Part shown: one piece after another, positions 18,001 through 25,415 of the stretch
Layout: each line of letters starts with the position of its first letter
How positions within the stretch are numbered: position 1 is the first letter of the stretch
The notes under the pieces: generated by a model
Databases searched by the model: none
What the model was told of the DNA's origin: nothing
The model's input: the letters and a program-made list of their open reading frames with translations, nothing else
Program-made: the position numbers and the translations under genes
Assembly: GCF_005871205.1 (NCBI RefSeq)
Contig: NZ_SWKM01000011.1
Location: 124,001-188,000, forward strand
Source of the DNA: Marinobacter alexandrii
Lineage (GTDB): Bacteria; Pseudomonadota; Gammaproteobacteria; Pseudomonadales; Oleiphilaceae
Direction: 5' to 3'
DNA: 64,000 nt

Positions 18001-19661
18001 ACTTTCAGAATGGTTTCGTTCTCACCAATGCCTTCGGCCAGACGCTCCAGATAGTATTCGATGCTGGTGACGGCGTCGGCCAGAGTGTCGAGTTCTTTCC
18101 AGTCAGGTACCTGTTTGCCACTGAGCAGCACGTCGGTGAGGTAGCGTTGGGCTGAGGCTAGCATGTCGGCAACACGGTTGAGCGGAATCAGACCAAGACC
18201 GCCCCGAATGCTGTGCAGCAGACCAGGCACGTGCTCAATTTCGCGGGTATCCCACTGGGAGGCAATGAAATTGACGATGGCAGTCTTGACTTGCTCAAGG
18301 GTGTTCCGGGACTCGCGTAGTAGGGCGCTGTTGGCTTCGCCAAGCTCGCGGGAGCCCAGATTAACTGTCTGGTCTTCGTCGCCGGTCCTGTCGTCGTCAG
18401 ACTGGCCGTCACTGTCGAGGCCAGCCAGGCTGGCTTCGATGTAGAGCAGGGCGCCGGCAATGTCCATCATGGTGCCGTCGTCGACCGGCTCACTCTGGTT
18501 GCTCAGTTTGTTGATCAGTTCGATCTGTTCGGTGACGACTTTGCGGGGAATACCCAGGCCCAGTACTGCCAGGGTGTTGGCCACCTGACGCAGGCCAGGG
18601 AGCAGATCCTCCAATTCAGTGTTTTGACGCTGTTCTGCGCGAACAAACAGGTCGAGCTGGTCCTTGAGCTTGGTCAGTTCTTCATTGAGCGCGCTGACCA
18701 CTGAGTGAATTGCTTCTCGGCCCGGGCCGGAGACCCGACTGCGGGCAGCGTCCACGTCGTTATCGGAGGGCAGGGCCTGGTCCAACTGGTAATCAGATCG
18801 CAGACTCTGGACCTGGGGGGCTTCCAGATCCCGGGCACGGGCGACGTAATAAAGAAGGTGTTTCAGCAGCGCCTCAGGCGCCGGCTGTTGAAGGATGTCA
18901 GCGTGTTCATCGGTGAGCCGACGAATCTCACTGTCCAGTTCACGCAGCAGTGATTTTACCGCAGCATTGACCGGGTTCACGTGTGCCTGCAGGGTCTCAA
19001 CAAAGGCACTGGCTGCTTTCCAGAGTTCGCCCCGGGGCGTTTTCTGGCACAGACGAATCAGGCGCTGGATGACTTTCTGCATGTAATCGAAATGGGCCAC
19101 CAGATCCTCTTCGCGGATCACGGCTGCCAAGGCAAACTGGTACATCTGGCGCAGTTTGCGGATATGGCCCAAAACCTTCGGGTCCTGCAGGCGCTGGGAC
19201 ACCTTGCCGGTGACCCGCATGTGCGAACGGCTCAGGTCAGGTTTGAACAGGGATGTGTCGGACAGCAGGGCTTCGCCACGAGCAGCCCGCAGGTCGTTCA
19301 GCAGGGGCAGCAGCACCATCGGGAAATCGTCCCGGCTACTGGCCAGGTGATCCAGGTACTGGGGCAGCTGCAGGATCGCCTCCATCAAAACTTCGACGGC
19401 CTCGTCGACATTAGCGACGGTGTCATTCAGCACGGCCTGGGTCAGCTTCTCCATCTCTTCGGTCAGCAGTGCTGCTCCAAAGAGCTCAACCATCTGCAGG
19501 GTGCCATGCACCTGATGAAGATAATTCAGGCAGAAGCGCAGGCGCGCGGTGTCGTCTCGATTTTCGACATACGCTTCCAGTGCATGCTGACCCTGGGTCA
19601 GCGTGTCCTGTATCTCGCCCCGAACCCAGTCGAGGGCGATGCTGTCATGGTGATTGCCCAT
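12066..19661 (-). CDS. chpA: ChpA, giant hybrid CheA-type kinase with many phosphotransfer domains
   Basis: A 2531-residue chemotaxis-type histidine kinase for type IV pilus control. Seven canonical phosphotransfer motifs HTLKG(S/G) place phospho-His at 650, 821, 977, 1306, 1479, 1657 and 1798. Two variant sites (HQVHG, His49; HSIRG, His483) and one with Glu in place of His (near 1119) are also seen, separated by acidic Ala/Pro/Glu linkers. Then come a dimerisation helix (about 1950), the ATPase domain (LRNALDHGIE near 2117; DDGKGIP near 2159; GRGVGMD near 2209), a CheW-like domain (about 2250-2390) and a C-terminal receiver with phospho-Asp2461. ATG at 19661 follows CCGGAG; a GTG at 19667 is possible. 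Like P. aeruginosa ChpA, but all seven main sites are His. Confidence 0.95.
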   Translation of the reverse strand: MGNHHDSIALDWVRGEIQDTLTQGQHALEAYVENRDDTARLRFCLNYLHQVHGTLQMVELFGAALLTEEMEKLTQAVLNDTVANVDEAVEVLMEAILQLPQYLDHLASSRDDFPMVLLPLLNDLRAARGEALLSDTSLFKPDLSRSHMRVTGKVSQRLQDPKVLGHIRKLRQMYQFALAAVIREEDLVAHFDYMQKVIQRLIRLCQKTPRGELWKAASAFVETLQAHVNPVNAAVKSLLRELDSEIRRLTDEHADILQQPAPEALLKHLLYYVARARDLEAPQVQSLRSDYQLDQALPSDNDVDAARSRVSGPGREAIHSVVSALNEELTKLKDQLDLFVRAEQRQNTELEDLLPGLRQVANTLAVLGLGIPRKVVTEQIELINKLSNQSEPVDDGTMMDIAGALLYIEASLAGLDSDGQSDDDRTGDEDQTVNLGSRELGEANSALLRESRNTLEQVKTAIVNFIASQWDTREIEHVPGLLHSIRGGLGLIPLNRVADMLASAQRYLTDVLLSGKQVPDWKELDTLADAVTSIEYYLERLAEGIGENETILKVAEDSLASLGFPVGAEPTWSQTSAEEAIPVIESEEDVASATPETAKASDHELLDDEILGIFIEEAEEVLETIHEYYPQLRQHHDDHAALTEVRRAFHTLKGSGRLVGATSLGELAWSVENLLNRVIDRTIKPTDEMFSLIDEVNTRIPSLIGEFREGQATGDVDELIQRAEAMATTRRSEQGTEESTEVTAPVEPEQPAETETKASEPTAQTPVAAGFADDDLIDDEILEIFIEEAGEVLDTVREYLPMLLRQRDDRTALSEVRRAFHTLKGSGRMVGAAVVGELAWSVENMLNRVIDGSIFMNDDVASLLEEVTAALPALVEDFEKRQAPSSDTSVLQARANALANGEIPDASSMPTSESEAESVDIPDTAEAGLNDAEVDPVLLDIFESETESHLQTLKDYLAAAGDKISVSYTDDLSRALHTLKGSAHTAGIAPIAAVITPLERFVKESRAQNKRADREVVSCIADACGFLTEGLAQIRINPQMPLPGTDAFLAKLDRLSQETLHRPRDISSEVPAQETPSQLVQLFLNEGLDIVLDADQILDQWASNPQQTESLNTLRTELEQLTEGAADAGLHDVSSLSGALKEAYDKAAASEQYIPDEAFIETVRDAHEQLINTMDQVAAGLSTESSDSILARLETLAPEQADTDQASEQAEAINQEFTEDLEAIDLGLDLEEIEPAARETDEPQEASETPATTGANESDDEMDQELAEIFLEEARDLIDSTADALQNWSESTHNLDLLRLLQRDLHTLKGGARLADIPSIGDLSHELETLFEGLTDQRLSVNDDLSDLLFRAHDRLAGMVEALETSETPRPAPDLIGEIQAYMDNADGSRPVTDVNVAADTPAEDEALPVPDLEEEPAPNEDLASEDGVTDLSHLDPELVGIFLEEAYDLINSTGSALHTWSEDPSNRTVAAELQRDVHTLKGGARMAGVEAIGDLTHVLEDLFEKVAEGQLDASDDMNDLLFACHDRLAQMVEQVATQKPCPPADELVAKVQAILRGEPLAIEPAPAEPESEVSEYDTDEHEIEAEQTPTEPEPEAEAEELTGITEPLANANDDDLIGIFLDEGLEIHSAIGECLAQWRDEPDELSGVTQLQQELHTLKGGARLSDVDPIADLAEAWADALDPLIAGSNNQQALLALSGRALDSLKTMLTTLEDGKQPEADSVLIEALQSAHDVAAAETGSAQPEPAAAAQQVDPEVLEIFLEEAGEIMDQLEQLLDDWHKEPSNHTFNQEAQRALHTLKGGARLSQLAQLGDKAHGLETRLIDLGGNPPDESQWQSITQDHDAIIAMVAGIRKSFESGDTAPEPEPIPESPQTLPATSQPVAKAEEAKVSDSNLPKPAKPQAKPRAKARKRAADSQRAAQETIRVSAPLLDELVNLAGETSITRGRLETQTSDFGHTLDEMAATIERLREQLRRMEIETEAQILFSAEKEHGPDYGDDFDPLEMDRYSSIQQLSRALTESSSDLADLRETLSDRVRDTETLLVQQSRINTELQEGLMKTRMIPFASMVPRLRRIVRQISGELGKKVDFDVRNAEGEMDRNILERMIAPLEHMLRNALDHGIEAPADRKVSGKPETGEVVLSLTREGGDVVLRMMDDGKGIPSDVIRDKAIRQNMMRPDEDLTEREILQFILQPGFSTAQQVTQISGRGVGMDVVASEIKQLGGSLDIDSALGRGTTFTVRLPFTVSVNRALMVSTGEDFYAIPLNTIEGIVRVSTYELEEYYKPDAPMYEYAGQEYRLQYLGNLLNSDHQPKLQGQALPLPVILVRGAEQPMALQVDNLMGSREIVVKSLGPQFSSVRGVSGATILGDGNVVVILDLPAMIRSDILSERQRLASLEKAREAARYEEQVTTVMVVDDSVTVRKVTSRLLERNGMEVVLAKDGLDAVAQLQDHKPDVILLDIEMPRMDGFEVASFVRHDDNLRETPICMITSRTGEKHRERAMAIGVNEYLGKPFQEIELLETIKRLTGNQ

Positions 19662-19672
19662 AACCACTCCGG

Positions 19673-20572
19673 TTATTCTTCGTCAGTCTGGCGCTTGATC
19701 CACGCCAGCACATGTTCCGAGGGTAGTCTCTGCAAGCCCGGTGGCTGCCAATCGGTCAGCTCTCCCTGGCCCAGCACCAGCAACCCCCCGGGCGCCAGCC
19801 GCTCTGCAAGTCGCCTGACAATTTCTCGCCGGCGCCAGCGGCGGAAATAGATCAGCAGATTCTGGCAGAAGATAATGTTCATTCCGTGCATGGGAGCCTG
19901 GTCGAGGTCCAGCACATTGAGTCTGGTAAAACACACCCGCTCACGGATGCTTTTCACAATCTCTACGGTGTTCCGCTCGGCCGGGCGGAAATACCGGGTT
20001 TTCAATTCTTCGTCCATCCCCATCAGTTTGCGGGGGTTGAACAGGCCATCCCGGGCTTTGTCGATCGCGGGCTTGCTGATGTCGGACCCGGTAATCCCGA
20101 ACAGGGGCTGCAGCTCCAGCTGGCTCATGCATTCGTTCAGCACCATGGCCAGGGTGTAGGGCTCTTCACCGCTTGAGCACCCAACACTCCAGCCCTCCAG
20201 TGGCCGCTTGCGCAACTGCTCCCTTGGTCGGGTCAGCACGTAATCCGCCACCAGGCGAAAAGCATCCGGATCCCGGAAGAACCGGGTTTCCTGGACCGTC
20301 AGTCGGTCCACCAGAGTTGACCACTCCCTGATCGCATCGGGCCCGGATACGATTTTCTCGTAGTAGGCCTGATAGCTGTTGCAGCCGATTTCCCGCATCC
20401 GGATACCAAGATTGGTTTCCAGAAAGGAGCGCCGTTCTGCCGACAGGGTTATGCCGGTACGATGTTCCAGCAGAGTCTGCCACTGGCTGAACTGCGCCTC
20501 ATCCATATGCGGGAGTCGGCGCAGGGACCAGATACCTTCGGCGGGTGACAGGTTGTTATGCATTTGCGCCAT
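19673..20572 (-). CDS. pilK: PilK, CheR-type chemoreceptor methyltransferase
   Basis: A 299-residue SAM-dependent methyltransferase that methylates glutamates of the receptor PilJ. Visible are the CheR N-terminal helical part, DRLTVQETRFFRD, the SAM-binding WSVGCSSGEEPYTLAM, DISKPAIDKARDG, and the motif NIIFCQNLLIYF. Its position between pilJ and chpA matches the Pseudomonas cluster. The chpA ATG is 11 nt beyond its stop. A second ATG three codons in (20563) is an alternative start. Confidence 0.92.
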   Translation of the reverse strand: MAQMHNNLSPAEGIWSLRRLPHMDEAQFSQWQTLLEHRTGITLSAERRSFLETNLGIRMREIGCNSYQAYYEKIVSGPDAIREWSTLVDRLTVQETRFFRDPDAFRLVADYVLTRPREQLRKRPLEGWSVGCSSGEEPYTLAMVLNECMSQLELQPLFGITGSDISKPAIDKARDGLFNPRKLMGMDEELKTRYFRPAERNTVEIVKSIRERVCFTRLNVLDLDQAPMHGMNIIFCQNLLIYFRRWRRREIVRRLAERLAPGGLLVLGQGELTDWQPPGLQRLPSEHVLAWIKRQTDEE

Positions 20573-20599
20573 AAACCGTCAGCAGCCCCGGGCCGAAAA

Positions 20600-22675
20600 T
20601 CAGCCCACCACCGGAACGTCGCTGTCTTCCTCTTCGTCCTGCTCAACCGCGTCTTCTTCCGGCAGGGTAAAGCCGGCAACGGAGGACCGCAGCTCAGAAG
20701 CCATCTCTGCCAGGTTACCGATAGACTTCGCGGTCGCGTTGGTACCGGACGAGGTCTGGGACGTGATTTCCTGGATAACGTTCATGGTGTTGGAAATGTG
20801 CGCAGCGGATGACGACTGCTGTCGAGCGGCGTTGGAGATGTTCTGGATCAGCTCCGCCAGAGACATGGATACGTTCTCGATTTCCTCGAGCGCGATACCC
20901 GCGTCCTGGGCCAGCCGGGCACCACGGACCACCTCGGCGGTGGTGTGTTCCATGGAGATAACCGCCTCGTTGGTGTCAGACTGGATCGTCTTAACCAGGG
21001 CTTCAATCTGCTTGGTTGCTGCAGAAGAACGTTCCGCCAGTCGCTGAACTTCGTCGGCAACGACCGCGAAGCCACGACCTGCGTCACCGGCCATGGAGGC
21101 CTGGATCGCTGCGTTCAGGGACAGGATGTTGGTTTGGTCGGCGATGTCGTTGATCAACGATACGATGTCACCGATTTCCTGGGAGGACTCACCCAGGCGC
21201 TTGATCCGTTTGGAGGTTTCCTGGATCTGCTCACGGATGTTGTCCATGCCGCGGATGGTGTTCTGTACCACCTCGGCACCTTTCTTCGCGATCGCAACCG
21301 ACCGCTCAGCAACCGCGGAGGATTCGGCAGCGTTCGAAGATACCTGGTCGATAGAGACCGCCATCTCGTTGACCGCAGCGGAGGCGCCGGCAATTTCCTG
21401 AGCCTGGTGCTCGGAGGCGTCGGCCAGGTGCATGGCTGTGGCCTGGGTTTCCTGGGCGGCTGACGCTACCCGTACTGCAGTGCCCCGAATTGCCTGTACC
21501 AGTCCGCGCATCTGGTCGATCGCGTAGTTGATGGAGTCGGCGATGGCACCGGTGAAGTCTTCGGTTACCGTGGCCTCTGTGGTCAAGTCACCGTCCGCCA
21601 GATCGGCGAGTTCGTCCAGCAGTCGCAGGATCGCGTTCTGGTTCTGTTCGTTCTGTTCCTGGGTAGTCGACAGGCGCGCCTGGGCTTCCCGGTACAGGGC
21701 CAGACCGATGACGACGACGATAGCAACCATGGCTGCAAGGATAATGAAGGCCAGGGTCGGGCTGACAACACGGGAACCGGACTGGTTCCGGAAGCCTTCG
21801 GCCAGTACGGAGAGTTCGGAGAGCAGGATCTCGGAATTCTGGAAGATGTCGCTGGCGGCAGTACGTACCTTGAAGAGGTCGGGAGAGGCTTCAAGGATGG
21901 CGTCTACGTTCTGGGAGACGAACTCGAACAATTCATCGACGGCTTCGAGGCCGTAGATGGCGTCTTCATCGTCCACTTTCGAGATGCCCATGGCCGGGTT
22001 GCCGTTGAGCTGTCCTTCCAGTACTCGTCCGAACAGGCTGGCGTCGCGTCCGAAACGGTCAGCGGCGATAACCGCGTCCTCGTCGCCGGACAGGACGTTG
22101 TTGACCGAGCGTACGATCCGTTCCGCCAGCAGCGACTGACGCTGTGCCAGCGCGATCTGCTCGGCCGGTGCGTCGTTGTCGAGCAGAATCTGAACGATGT
22201 CGTCGTACTCAACCTGCAGCTGCGGAATGGTTTCGTTCAGTGTGCGCGCTACTTCGTGCAGGCCGAGAACTGCGTCCTGGGTAGACAGGATGCTGTCGGC
22301 ATTTTCGCGCACGGTATTCCAGTTGTCCCTGACCCCGCTCTGGTTTGCCAGTTCACTGGGTGGGAGGCTGGTTTCCGGGTTGCCCTCAGAGACGTTGTTC
22401 CAGAGTGTCTGGAACTCATCCCGTGAACGCCGGAGCTGGTTAAAGGCTTCGGCGGTACCGCCCGCGGCTTCCGTCGCGTTCTTCGCAATGGCCTGGGAAA
22501 GCACCCTCAGCTCAGCGGTGTTGGCGATGTACTCCTGATCGTTCTGGCTGTCACTGTTAATGATAAACAGGACCACAACGAGCAGGACGGTGAGTGCAAT
22601 CAGTGCGGCAATCAGACCGGCAACCAGCTTGTTGCCTCCCTGTCCCATACTGAGTCTTCCGGCTCTGTTTTTCAT
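20600..22675 (-). CDS. pilJ: PilJ, chemoreceptor for twitching motility
   Basis: A 691-residue methyl-accepting protein. Membrane helix at about 17-40 (KLVAGLIAALIALTVLLVVVL), a large periplasmic PilJ-type region (to about 310; SQAIAKNATEAAGGTAEAFNQL is typical), a second helix (about 315-335), HAMP, and a signalling domain whose hairpin tip reads FAVVADEVQRLAERS. It relays surface or ligand signals through PilI/ChpC to ChpA. ATG at 22675. The C-terminus ends in an acidic tail (EEDAVEQDEEEDSDVPVVG). Length is close to P. aeruginosa PilJ. Confidence 0.95.
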   Translation of the reverse strand: MKNRAGRLSMGQGGNKLVAGLIAALIALTVLLVVVLFIINSDSQNDQEYIANTAELRVLSQAIAKNATEAAGGTAEAFNQLRRSRDEFQTLWNNVSEGNPETSLPPSELANQSGVRDNWNTVRENADSILSTQDAVLGLHEVARTLNETIPQLQVEYDDIVQILLDNDAPAEQIALAQRQSLLAERIVRSVNNVLSGDEDAVIAADRFGRDASLFGRVLEGQLNGNPAMGISKVDDEDAIYGLEAVDELFEFVSQNVDAILEASPDLFKVRTAASDIFQNSEILLSELSVLAEGFRNQSGSRVVSPTLAFIILAAMVAIVVVIGLALYREAQARLSTTQEQNEQNQNAILRLLDELADLADGDLTTEATVTEDFTGAIADSINYAIDQMRGLVQAIRGTAVRVASAAQETQATAMHLADASEHQAQEIAGASAAVNEMAVSIDQVSSNAAESSAVAERSVAIAKKGAEVVQNTIRGMDNIREQIQETSKRIKRLGESSQEIGDIVSLINDIADQTNILSLNAAIQASMAGDAGRGFAVVADEVQRLAERSSAATKQIEALVKTIQSDTNEAVISMEHTTAEVVRGARLAQDAGIALEEIENVSMSLAELIQNISNAARQQSSSAAHISNTMNVIQEITSQTSSGTNATAKSIGNLAEMASELRSSVAGFTLPEEDAVEQDEEEDSDVPVVG

Positions 22676-22766
22676 TTTCTGGCTCCCGGCCTCTTCTTAA
22701 AGATTGGCAAGTTTGTTGTTGCGGGTATCAGGCGGTCAGGGTGATGTTCCTGCCAGTATCAACACC

Positions 22767-23312
22767 CTACCACTGTGCGACGTCGAGAAAGCGTTCATCG
22801 TCGAGCAGATCGACGGCTGAAAAGACTTTCCAGACTTCTTCGTTACGCTCGTAGCCGCCTGTTACAAACGGCCGAACGTTTTCAGGCACACCTTTAGGTG
22901 CGGCCTTGAAACTGTCAGATGCGAAGTACTGCATACCCAACACACTGTCGACCACCAGTCCGCTGAAGATGTCCCCTTCCTCGACAACCAACACCCTTCG
23001 TTCGCGCAGGCTGCGCGAGGAGCGCGGGATATCAAAGAAACCGGCAAGATCTACCAGGGGAAGGAGGCGGCCACGGACGTTGGCGGCGCCCAGAAGAAAT
23101 GGGCGAACTCCCGGGATATGGGTGAACCTCGGGACATGGAGGATTTCAGTGACTTCGCCCATGGGGGCCACGTAGCGCTCACCGGCAAGAATAAAACCGA
23201 TACCGTTCCACAGCTCAACGGCTTCCTGTTGCTCCGGCAAGCCGGCCGCCATGGACCGACTGCGCTGGGCGATATCCGTCAGAACGGCAAAGGGGGCGGT
23301 CTGGGCGGACAT
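22767..23312 (-). CDS. pilI: PilI, CheW-like adaptor
   Basis: A 181-residue CheW-domain adaptor coupling PilJ to ChpA: GIGFILAGERYVAPMGEVTEIL, FLLGAANVRGRLLPLVDLAGF and a RRVLVVEEG-V-DSVLGMQ stretch trace the two beta-subdomains. It sits between pilH and pilJ as in Pseudomonas. ATG at 23312, 20 nt after the pilH stop. Confidence 0.92.
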   Translation of the reverse strand: MSAQTAPFAVLTDIAQRSRSMAAGLPEQQEAVELWNGIGFILAGERYVAPMGEVTEILHVPRFTHIPGVRPFLLGAANVRGRLLPLVDLAGFFDIPRSSRSLRERRVLVVEEGDIFSGLVVDSVLGMQYFASDSFKAAPKGVPENVRPFVTGGYERNEEVWKVFSAVDLLDDERFLDVAQW

Positions 23313-23332
23313 GCTTACTCCACGGTTGGGGA

Positions 23333-23695
23333 TCAGGCAATCAGGCTATTGATTGTTTTGATCAGATCGTCTTCGTTAACCGGCTTGACCAGATAACCTT
23401 TGGCGCCCTGACGGGTACCCCAAACACGGTCCGTTTCCTGATCCTTGGTGGTCACGATAACCACTGGGATGGACGCGGTTTCAGGAGCGCGGGTCAGCTG
23501 GCGGGTAGCCTGAAATCCATTCAGGCCGGGCATGACAACGTCCATCAGCACCAGATCGGGCGTTTCTGCGCGGGCTTTGGCAACACCGTCTGCGCCGTTG
23601 TCGGCGGTCAGAACGTCGTGCTGGTGCTTTTCCAGGATGGAAGAGATCTTCTTAACCTCGGTGGGGGAGTCGTCAACAATGAGAATGCGAGCCAT
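23333..23695 (-). CDS. pilH: PilH, single-domain response regulator
   Basis: A 120-residue CheY-like receiver: acidic pair in LIVDDSPTEV, phospho-Asp in LVLMDVVMPGLNG, switch Thr in VIVTTKD and Lys in YLVKPVN. In Pseudomonas, PilH receives phosphate from ChpA and controls pilus retraction/phosphate drainage. It follows pilG by 32 nt. Confidence 0.93.
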   Translation of the reverse strand: MARILIVDDSPTEVKKISSILEKHQHDVLTADNGADGVAKARAETPDLVLMDVVMPGLNGFQATRQLTRAPETASIPVVIVTTKDQETDRVWGTRQGAKGYLVKPVNEDDLIKTINSLIA

Positions 23696-23727
23696 GGGTT
23701 CCTCGATGGTTCTGGGTTTCAGCAGGT

Positions 23728-24120
23728 TTACTGGGCCGCCTGGGGGATATACTGGCGGATAGTATTGAGCAGCTCGTCCTTGCTGAACGGTTTGGTCAGG
23801 TATTGGTCAGAGCCGACGATGCGGCCCTTCGCCTTGTCGAACAGGCCGTCCTTGCTGGAGAGCATTATTACCGGCGTCTTTTTGAAGGAGGAATTGTTCT
23901 TGATGAGTGCGCAGGTCTGGTAGCCATCCAGTCGCGGCATCATGATATCGACAAAAATGATGTCCGGCTGGGAATCGGCAATCTTGGCCAGAGCGTCAAA
24001 GCCGTCAGTTGCGGTGATTACCTCACAGCCGACTTTTTTCAGAAGGGTTTCTGCGGTGCGACGGATGGTTTTACTGTCGTCGATCACCATGATCTTCAAA
24101 TTCTCGAAGTTGTCATCCAT
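23728..24120 (-). CDS. pilG: PilG, single-domain response regulator
   Basis: A 130-residue CheY-like receiver: IMVIDDSKTIRRT, phospho-Asp in IIFVDIMMPRLDGYQT, Ser in IMLSSKD and Lys in YLTKPFS. In P. aeruginosa, PilG drives pilus extension and links to cAMP control. It is the first gene of the eight-gene pilGHIJK-chpABC series, all on the minus strand with short gaps, so the operon promoter is expected in the 294 bp upstream (24121-24414). Confidence 0.93.
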   Translation of the reverse strand: MDDNFENLKIMVIDDSKTIRRTAETLLKKVGCEVITATDGFDALAKIADSQPDIIFVDIMMPRLDGYQTCALIKNNSSFKKTPVIMLSSKDGLFDKAKGRIVGSDQYLTKPFSKDELLNTIRQYIPQAAQ

Positions 24121-24190
24121 TGTCCAACTGCCTTGCGCTCAGCGACTGTCATTATTTTACAACGGGTTTTAGCACAAACCTTACGGCTGT

Positions 24191-24215
24191 TCTATAAACC
24201 CCGCATATTTATAGA
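24191..24215. promoter_or_regulatory. Inverted repeat upstream of pilG, possible operator
   Basis: TCTATAAA (24191-24198) and TTTATAGA (24208-24215) are exact 8-bp reverse complements with a 9-bp spacer, 70 bp upstream of pilG in the gap shared with gshB. It could bind a dimeric regulator of the pilus chemosensory operon; it does not match the Vfr consensus I know. No assignment is possible. Confidence 0.35.
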
Positions 24216-24414
24216 GTATCAATGGCTGGATAAAAAGTATTACTTTGTGACCAAATGTACTTCCGCCTGCAACGTCACGTAATCGGCTGAGGATATCTGC
24301 GGATGCATTCAAGGCTCGGGTACAATACCATTCGATGTCTCAGCATAGCACTTATTCCCCGGTCCACTCTGCTGACCGGTTCGTGTTTTCAACCCTTGGA
24401 TTTCAAGAGGCACT

Positions 24415-25377
24415 ATGACAGTCCGACTCGGGATCGTGATGGATCCAATAGAGGATATCCATTTCAAGAAAGACAGTTCACTGGCAATGTTGCTGGCGGC
24501 GCAAAAACGCGGCTGGGAAATCGAATACATGGAACTGCCGGACATGTACCTGGATGGTGGCAAGGCTATGGCCCACACCCGGGATCTGACTGTGCACAAT
24601 GATCCGGAAAACTGGTACAGCTTTGGCCCCAGCCAGGATCGTGCCCTGGGGGATCTGGACGTCATCCTGATGCGCAAGGATCCACCCGTTGATCGTGAGT
24701 TCCTGATGGCGACCTACATCCTTGAATCGGCCGAGCAGCAGGGTGCCCTGGTGGTGAACCCGGCGGCCACCCTGAGGGATTGCAATGAGAAACTGTTTGC
24801 TACCCAGTTCGAGGATCTGACCCCACCGCTGCTGGTGAGCCGGTCCGCGACCCGGTTCAAGGAATTCTACGCCCGCCACGGCGATGTCATCATGAAGCCG
24901 GTTGATGGCATGGGTGGGCACTCGATTTTCCGGATCCGGGAAAACGACTTTAACCTGGGCGTCATCATTGAGACGCTGACCAGTTACGGTGAGCACCAGG
25001 CCATGGCCCAGAAGTACATTCCGGAGATCACCGACGGCGACAAGCGCATCCTTTTGATTGAGGGCGAACCCGTACCTTACGCCCTTGCACGCATTCCGTC
25101 GCAGGGCGAGAATCGTGGCAATCTGGCTGCAGGTGGCCGAGGGGAGGGGCGTGAATTGACGGCAAGGGACCGCGAGATCTGCGACCGTGTTGCCCCGGTT
25201 ATCAAGGAAAAAGGCCTGATGTTTGTCGGCCTTGATGTCATCGGCGATTACCTCACCGAAATCAATGTAACCAGTCCCACTTGTATCCGCGAACTCGACA
25301 CGGCGTTCGGTATCGACATTGCCGGCCTGTTGATGGAAGCGGTTGCCAAGCGTCTGGAGGCGCGTAAACGGGCTTAA
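24415..25377 (+). CDS. gshB: Glutathione synthetase
   Basis: A 320-residue ATP-grasp enzyme joining gamma-glutamylcysteine and glycine. Family landmarks: GIVMDPIEDIHFKKDSS at the N-terminus, LMRKDPPVDREF, VNPAATLRDCNEKL, KPVDGMGGHSIFR (ATP lid), and EINVTSPTCIRELD at the C-terminus. Length equals the family norm (about 315-320). Divergent from pilG and followed by tonB 38 nt later, the same order as in P. aeruginosa (gshB beside pilG). ATG follows AAGAGGCACT. Confidence 0.96.
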   Translation: MTVRLGIVMDPIEDIHFKKDSSLAMLLAAQKRGWEIEYMELPDMYLDGGKAMAHTRDLTVHNDPENWYSFGPSQDRALGDLDVILMRKDPPVDREFLMATYILESAEQQGALVVNPAATLRDCNEKLFATQFEDLTPPLLVSRSATRFKEFYARHGDVIMKPVDGMGGHSIFRIRENDFNLGVIIETLTSYGEHQAMAQKYIPEITDGDKRILLIEGEPVPYALARIPSQGENRGNLAAGGRGEGRELTARDREICDRVAPVIKEKGLMFVGLDVIGDYLTEINVTSPTCIRELDTAFGIDIAGLLMEAVAKRLEARKRA

Positions 25378-25415
25378 TGCCCGGCCCGGGACTAACGATG
25401 TAACCAGGATCTGGA

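Noticed and set aside
24191..24215. Vfr/CRP binding site upstream of pilG
   Set aside because: The palindrome lacks the TGTGA-like half-sites expected for CRP/Vfr.
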